From positions 76,598,501 to 76,662,500 of the forward strand of contig CATIUR010000003.1 of assembly GCA_949592205.1 (NCBI GenBank): a stretch of DNA of 64,000 bases. The letters are read 5' to 3'. Made by a program: the position numbers and the translations under genes. The notes under the pieces are model-generated. The model was given only the letters and a program-made list of their open reading frames with translations, did no database searches and was not told where the DNA came from. The stretch is from Helichrysum umbraculigerum. Taxonomy: Eukaryota > Streptophyta > Magnoliopsida > Asterales > Asteraceae. Positions within the stretch are counted from its first letter, which is position 1. The number at the start of each line of letters is the position of its first letter. Shown one piece after another: positions 58,219 through 64,000 of the stretch.

Positions 58219-60564
58219 CTAGTATTTGGCTTTGACTTTCGAACAAGTAAGACACTTGCTGACGTACGTGGCGATTTCAGCTTTCATGTTCGGCCACCAA
58301 TAAAACTCTTTGATCCCGTGATACATTTTATCAGACCCTTGGTGGATAGAATATTTGGACTTGTGAGCTTCATCCATCACCAAGTCCCAAAGGTTCCCGA
58401 AACTAGGAAACCAGATTCGGTTAGAGAAGTACCTAACTCCATTAGGTCTGATTTCGAACTGTTTATCCATGCCTCGTAAGGCCTCATTTTTGACATTATC
58501 GGGTTTGAGAGCTTCGAGTTGAGCGGTGTGAATCTGAATATTTAAATCGTTGTGAATGGTCATACTGAGGGCTCGGACTCGAAGTGGTTTTGTTCGTTCC
58601 TTACGACTGAGAGCATCGGCAACCACGTTTGCCTTACCCGGATGATATTTGATCTCACAGTCGTAATCGGTGAGCAACTCGATCCATCGACGTTGCCTCA
58701 TGTTAAGATCTTTTTGGTCGAAGATGTGTTGGAGACTTTTGTGGTCGGTAAATACAGTACTTCGGGTACCATAAAGGTAGTGTCTCCAGATTTTGAGAGC
58801 GAATACCACGGCCCCTAACTCGAGGTCGTGAGTTGTGTAGTTCTTCTCGTGAACTTTAAGTTGTCGGGAGGCGTAAGCAATGACCTTTTCTCGTTGCATC
58901 AACACGCAACCGAGACCTTGGTGAGAAGCATCGCAGTATACCACGAAGTCATCGGTGCCTTCGGGTAAGGATAGAATGGGTGCACTGCAAAGCTTTAGTT
59001 TCAACAGCTGAAATGCTGACTGTTGTTTATCAGTCCAATCGAACTTTTTGTCTTTCTGAGTCAGTGTCGTGAGTGGTATGGCTATTTTTGAGAAGTTTTC
59101 AATGAATCGGCGATAATACCCCGCCAATCCCAAGAATTGGCGTACTTCGGTAGGAGTGGTTGGCGCCTGCCAGTTCTTGATGGCCTCGATTTTTGATGGG
59201 TCTACATGAATTCCCTGACTATCAATCACATGCCCAAGGAATTGAACGGTTTTTATCCAGAACTCACACTTAGAGAATTTGGCGTAAAGCTCCTCGTGTC
59301 TAAGTAGTTCTAGGGTGGTTCTGAGGTGTTGTGCGTGTTCTTGTTCGTTTCGTGAGTATATGAGGATGTCATCGATGAAGACAATGACAAACTTGTCAAG
59401 ATAAGGTTTACACACCCGATTCATAAGGTCCATGAATACAGCCGGTGCGTTGGTTAGACCGAATGGCATCACTTGAAATTCGTAATGCCCATAACGGGTC
59501 CTGAATGCATTTTTTGGGATGTCGGCATCGCGAACACGCAATTGATGATAACCTGATCGAAGATCAATCTTTGAATAACAGCTTGATCCTTGAAGTTGAT
59601 CGAACAGATCATCGATTCGAGGGAGTGGGTATCGGTTCTTGACGGTTAGTTTGTTCAACTCTCGGTAGTCAATACACATTCGAAATGAACCGTCTTTCTT
59701 TTTGACAAACAAGACCGGAGCTCCCCAAGGTGAAGAACTCGGTCTGATGAATCCTCTATCCAGGAGTTCCTGTAACTGAGTAGACAACTCCTGAAGTTCG
59801 GATGGGGCTAGGCGGTACGGTGCTCGGGCCACTGGTGCGGCACCCGGCACGAGATCAATCGAGAACTCAACCTGTCTAGATGGAGGTAAACCAGGTAGTT
59901 CTTCTGGAAAGACTTCGACAAAGTCTCTAACGATTGGCACATCTTCAAGTCGCTTCTCCTCCGACTTTTTCTCTGTGATCTGTGCGAGAATTGCTGGGTA
60001 ACCTTTTCTCAGAAATTTTCGGGTTTTTAAACAGGAGATTATGTTTAGTCTCGATCCACCGGTCTCCCCTTGTATGATCAGGGTTCTACCGACGGCGAGA
60101 GGGATGCGGACGATCTTATCATGACAAACAATTTCGGCCCGATGCTTAGACAACCAGTCCATACCCACGATGACGTCGAAACTTCCTAGTTCAACAGGCA
60201 TAAGATCGATTGAGAAGATTTCGTCGGCTAGGTTTAAAGTGCAATTAGGTATCACACTATCGGTTTCTATGAGTTTACCATTTGCAAGTTCTACTGTGTA
60301 CTTAACATCTAAGGCCACGGGGGTGATGTCAAGTAGTGGGCAAAACTCATCAGAAATATAGCTCTTATCGGCACCAGTATTAAATAGAATAGAAGCAAAT
60401 AAGTTGTTGAGGAAGAACATACCCGAGACCACATTCGGGTCTTGACGGGCGTCCCCTGAGTTGATCACGAAGGCTCTGCTCCGAGTGTTGTTGCGGTTGT
60501 TGTTGTTGTTCTGCTTGGGGCAGTTGTTCTTGAAATGCCCAGAATTTCCGCACCCAAAGCAGGT
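58219..60564 (-). pseudogene. Ty3/gypsy protease, reverse transcriptase, RNase H and integrase zinc finger
   Basis: The open frame lies between two in-frame stops. First comes a second zinc knuckle (CFGCGNSGHFKNNC) just after the 60565 stop, then the protease region, where the usual catalytic Asp is Asn (LFNTGAD; codon 60381-60379). Next is RT with VLFVKKKDGSFRMCIDYREL, QVMPFGLTNAP and the active-site FIDDIL (about 59381-59362), then RNase H ending KYHPGKANVVADALSR, and the integrase HHCC finger (SKCLTCSKV). The catalytic Asn is expected to kill the protease. The frame ends at TAG 58221-58219. Confidence 0.9.
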
Positions 60565-61506
60565 CTATGGTGCATTGGTGTTGGGGGTAGGAATGATGGC
60601 TCGGCAATCCTTGGCTAGGTGCCCGAACCTTTTGCAGTTGGTGCAAGGGCAGGAACCATCATGATGACGATTGCATTTGGAACAGTAGGGTTTGTTCCCG
60701 CCGTACCCTTTCTTTTCTGTAGTTCCCGATGAGTAAGCCTTAACAGACTCAGGCTTCTTGTTGGTGAGTTGGTTGGATGAGTTGGGGTTTCCTTCCCATT
60801 TGCGTTTGTTGTTTGCAGATGGGGTAGAAGTTGTGCCACGGCGGACAGAATTTGCCGTTAGCTCATGGGCCATACAGATGGCGCTCTGAATCGTACCCGG
60901 TTTGGATGACGTTACCAGGTCTTGAAGTCTGTCGGGCAGTCCATCAACATATTTCTCGATCCTCTTGTATTCAGGATCGACCATGGATGGGCACAGAAGG
61001 TCCAGTTGGTAGAAACGGTTGGTGTACCCGGTGATATCATCACCTTGCATCTTGTGGTTCCAGAATTTCAACTCCAGTTGTTTCAATTCATCCCTGGGGC
61101 AGTACTCACCCCTCAACATCTCCTTCAGCTCCTCCCACGGGAGCTTGTAAGCATTCGTAATACCCACAGTCTGGGCATAGGTGTTCCACCAGGTAAGGGC
61201 GGTGTCAGAGAAAGTGCTAACGGAGAACTTGACCCTGTCCCCCTCCGCACAGTTGCAGATAAGAAATACAGATTCGACTTTCTCGATCCAGCGTACCAGA
61301 CCGATCGCTCCTTCCGTACCATGGAAGTTCAGAGGTTTGCAGTTCTGGAAGTCTTTATATGATCAGGGTTTGGGTTGTGGTGCATTGTTAGCTGTATCTT
61401 CGCTATCAGGGTTTGATGTTCGGGTAGCTAAGGCTTGGGCTACACTACGGGCAATTAGACCCGCAATTTCGGCTTCACTGAGGGTGACTTGTCGGCGAGG
61501 AGGCAT
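60565..61506 (-). pseudogene. Ty3/gypsy gag with two in-frame stops
   Basis: Starts MPPRRQVTLSEAEIAGLIAR at 61506 in the same frame as pol. TGA at 61365-61363 interrupts it after 47 codons. The retrotransposon gag core follows (TALTWWNTYAQ, ELKEMLRGEYCPRDELKQLE, GYTNRFYQLDLL), then a zinc knuckle (CTNCKRFGHLAKDC) and TAG at 60567-60565. It encodes the capsid/nucleocapsid precursor that packages element RNA. Confidence 0.88.
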
Positions 61507-61914
61507 GATGCTGACAAGAAAAGGACAAGGAAAGAAGGATAAGATAATTGTGGGTTTCGAGATCCTTGTGGATGAGAGCATGACAAATTGGGTGGTGTGT
61601 TTGCCATTCCTGTGGCAGAGTGTAAGTAAGACGAGGCTAATATATATATAAGTATATAATATCCAGCCTAGTGTCGAGCACGTATCAAGTAATGGTCCGG
61701 TTCTCGCGTGGTCAAAGTCAACTAACGTATTCCTGTTCAACATAACCATTTCAGACCTCACATCATCTTTCCTTAATTGTACATAGTTGATCAGGCTATG
61801 TTAAATTAAAGTCGTATGCTGTAATTCCTGAACCAATCATGCCTAGTAAGGGAATACTGCCTAATGGTCATAGTTTAGGCCCACTAAATGCAACCTAGTT
61901 CACTATAACCTTAG

Positions 61915-61926
61915 GCTCTGATACCA
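61915..61926 (-). other. Primer binding site (tRNA-iMet type)
   Basis: Minus strand TGGTATCAGAGC, 3 bp inside the 5' LTR end. Confidence 0.9.
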
Positions 61927-61929
61927 ATC

Positions 61930-64000
61930 TGTAACACCCCCAAATTTAATGATTTGCGGAAGCATACTTGGGTGTTACTAATCAATATACAAAGCACAAG
62001 ATATACAGTAAACGACCTCTAAATGAGACGTCGTAAAACGATTTCATAGAAATATATGTTTGAAAACTTAATGTTTTCGTATACAAAAATAGTTCCCTAG
62101 AGTCCACGCGTATGGCGGGAGATTCTATTACATAATCAACATGTACAAAAGATAATGCTGAGAATCTCCGTTAAATGCAGTTTAGTTGAATTCATGCGAC
62201 TCTGGCTATGTCCTGGGGGAATCCTACTCCATATGAGTACCTGAGAATACATGCTAAAAGGTCAACACGAATGTTGGTGAATCTCACAGGTTTGTAAGTA
62301 ATATAAGTTTTGAACACAAGGTTTCATCAATAGTGCCCGCAGGCGTAAATCAAGTATTTGCAAATCCAGCAAATGTAAAGTAAATAAGTTATACCGTTGC
62401 CATGAGGCTCATAATCGAAGCTTAACCCGTAAGTAATAAGTTGCTCCCGTGACATGCTCGTAACTGAGCAAGCATAAGTAACGAATAATAGTCGCCCGTT
62501 TATACATAACGGTTCGTGGTAGCGCTACTACCCCGGGCGGGGAGGGTCATTTCCCTAATGGATCCATTAACTAGTGTTCGCGCTTAAGTCCATAACTAAC
62601 GATATATGATGGAGAGACTTCTGTAAGTAGTAAACAACTCATGCAATTCCGTTTGGTATAGTAAACAGTTTTAGTACTTGTGTTCAAGAAAAGTAAGCAA
62701 TGTATCTCACCCCGTATGTAAAACAGTAAAAGTGGGGCTGTAAAACTCACCTGAGTCGAGTAGTAAGCGGTGGAAATCAGTAAGTAGTGAGTAGGTTCTC
62801 CGAACCCGTAACCTTTAAATGCCTAAACATATAAAGTCAAGTAAGTAGATGTCTCGCAAGACCATCTAGTCTAGTTGTCTACACAACTCGTTATGTCCAA
62901 TGTTGTTTCGTTATTGTTTGTTCTTAGAAAACATGGTTGGCCCGTTGGTGACGGTTTGTATTAATAGTCTTGATGTTATCACATTGATTTTGAAGTGTTA
63001 TACTTGAAAAGTATATTCCATTATGTTTGAAAAGTTGTATCATATAAGCGTTTCGAAGTCGTACAAGTTTGACACTTGGTGAGAAATGTGCTTACGGAAT
63101 CTAAGTACGGGGGTCCGGGGGCAGCGCCCCTGGCGGGGTCCAAGGGGCTGGCCCCTGGCTGGGGTCGAGATGCCAGGTCAGCTCGAAAATTTTTTATTTC
63201 TACTATATTGCTTTGGTGAAAAACGCATCTGGGATCTGAATTTGGGTAAAATCGAGTGATAAATTTCGAGTCTCGACACTTAGTAAAAATATGTGTTTTT
63301 GAGGTTCTGGTTTGTGCGACGTTGGGTGCGACGTCGCAGATCCTGACTGCGACGTTGAGCATGACGTCGCTATGTGCGACTTTCGCAATTTAATGCGACG
63401 TTGTACGTGGCGTCGCTATATGCGACGCTGTTGATTTCTGCAACGTAAGGGTTTGCGTCGCTAAGTGCGACGTCCGCCAGTTAGGGCGACGTTGAGGATG
63501 ATGTCGCTTTATGCGACGTGGAGATTTTTGTGCGACGTAGGTCGCGACGTCGCAGAGGCCCCTGGCCAGGTGCGACGTTGCGGTCTGATGGCCGGAAATT
63601 TAGTCGAAAACGAGTTTCCCGGTTTCCGTTGGGTCCAAATCTTTTACCCAACCCAAAAATGGACATAACAAGCCATTATAAACCATAAACAAGTAAAAAT
63701 GATCAAAAACGAGAGATGTCGGGATTTGTCGGAAACTTACAAAGTGTCGGATTGAAAATCCGAAAAGATAGGATGATAGATCGTGAAGTGGTGGTGCTTT
63801 TCTTCCAAATGACCGAGTAAAACCGAGTGCGTTTTGAGGTAGTATTTTGTGAATTTAATGAGGTGGTGGTGGTGTTTAATTTGAGAGAGAAAAGGAGAAA
63901 GAAAGAGAGAGTAGAGAAAGTGAGGAGAAAGAGAGTGAGAGTGGGAGGTTAACCTCCCATTTTCAGTCCGCGCCTCCGCGCTCCGTGCGGTGTTCGTTTC
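61930..64000 (-). repeat. 5' LTR, truncated by the window end
   Basis: Matches 54550-56620 with about ten substitutions and a 2-bp difference in a GA repeat. The last ~440 bp are outside the window. It contains the second copy of the GCGAC cluster (63315-63583). Confidence 0.92.

Larger units (their letters stand above)
54550..64000 (-). mobile_element. Ty3/gypsy chromovirus-type LTR retrotransposon (runs off window)
   Basis: Minus-strand order: 5' LTR (61930 to beyond 64000), primer binding site, gag, protease, RT, RNase H, integrase with a chromodomain-like tail, polypurine tract, 3' LTR (57056-54550). The two LTRs differ at about ten positions over the 2.07 kb that can be compared, so insertion was recent. 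The C-terminal end after integrase (EEPAEIMDREVKQLKQSRIP onward) resembles Tekay/Del-type chromoviruses. The coding region has three in-frame stops, so it is not autonomous. Confidence 0.93.

Noticed and set aside
1..64000. CRISPR arrays, bacterial operons, organellar inserts, tRNA or rRNA genes
   Set aside because: No direct-repeat/spacer arrays, no ribosome-binding-site-led gene strings and no complete tRNA cloverleaf were recognised. Tandem repeats present are microsatellites or LTR/MITE-internal.

Overview
The window is nuclear DNA of a flowering plant, almost certainly a eudicot. The genes have GT-AG introns, the intergenic DNA is AT-rich, and it is full of plant transposon types: Stowaway, Harbinger, hAT, Mutator-like, Helitron, Ty3/gypsy, LINE and SINE. 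An Asteraceae-like origin is only a guess from the flavour of the LINE and gypsy relics. Splice-site tracing supports four cellular protein-coding genes: TON1 (minus, 8 exons, 265 aa), two tandem copies of a leukotriene-A4-hydrolase-like M1 aminopeptidase (plus, 4 exons, 615 aa each), and an HDHD5/CECR5-type HAD hydrolase (minus, 12 exons, 384 aa).

Layout. 1-2.7 kb: Stowaway elements, a LINE relic and a SINE candidate. 2.7-6.9 kb: TON1. 7.9-29.6 kb: copy 1 of a segmental duplication. 29.6-35.0 kb: a truncated Ty3/gypsy element with a solo LTR nested in it. 35.0-45.4 kb: copy 2 of the duplication. Copy 2 continues into the unique 5' exons of the HAD gene, to 48.4 kb. 48.4-54.5 kb: gene-free DNA with MITEs, Helitron ends and an LTR fragment. 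54.55 kb to the window end: a young, nearly full-length Ty3/gypsy element on the minus strand with 2.5-kb LTRs; its upstream LTR runs off the window.

The two duplication copies act as each other's empty site, so several insertions can be read to the base with their target-site duplications. Copy 1 carries a 1.93-kb solo LTR (5-bp TSD), a Harbinger-type element (TTA), a 1.04-kb foldback Mutator-like element (9 bp), a hAT-type MITE (8 bp) and a 6.27-kb Mutator-like element (9 bp). Copy 2 carries a 757-bp Helitron (A|T insertion).

The most unusual item is the 6.27-kb Mutator-like element at 21182-27446. It has 130-bp TIRs that look identical, a four-exon transposase gene, and a second convergent gene encoding a GRF zinc-finger protein with a coiled coil and a membrane segment. 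This layout recalls mudrA/mudrB of maize MuDR with an unrelated second protein. The transposase carries one in-frame stop codon. Other points of interest are a fold-back palindrome at the duplication breakpoint, a sharp step in divergence between the copies, a substitution at a conserved substrate-site Gln in one aminopeptidase copy, and LTR families that each carry their own cluster of GC-rich dyad motifs.
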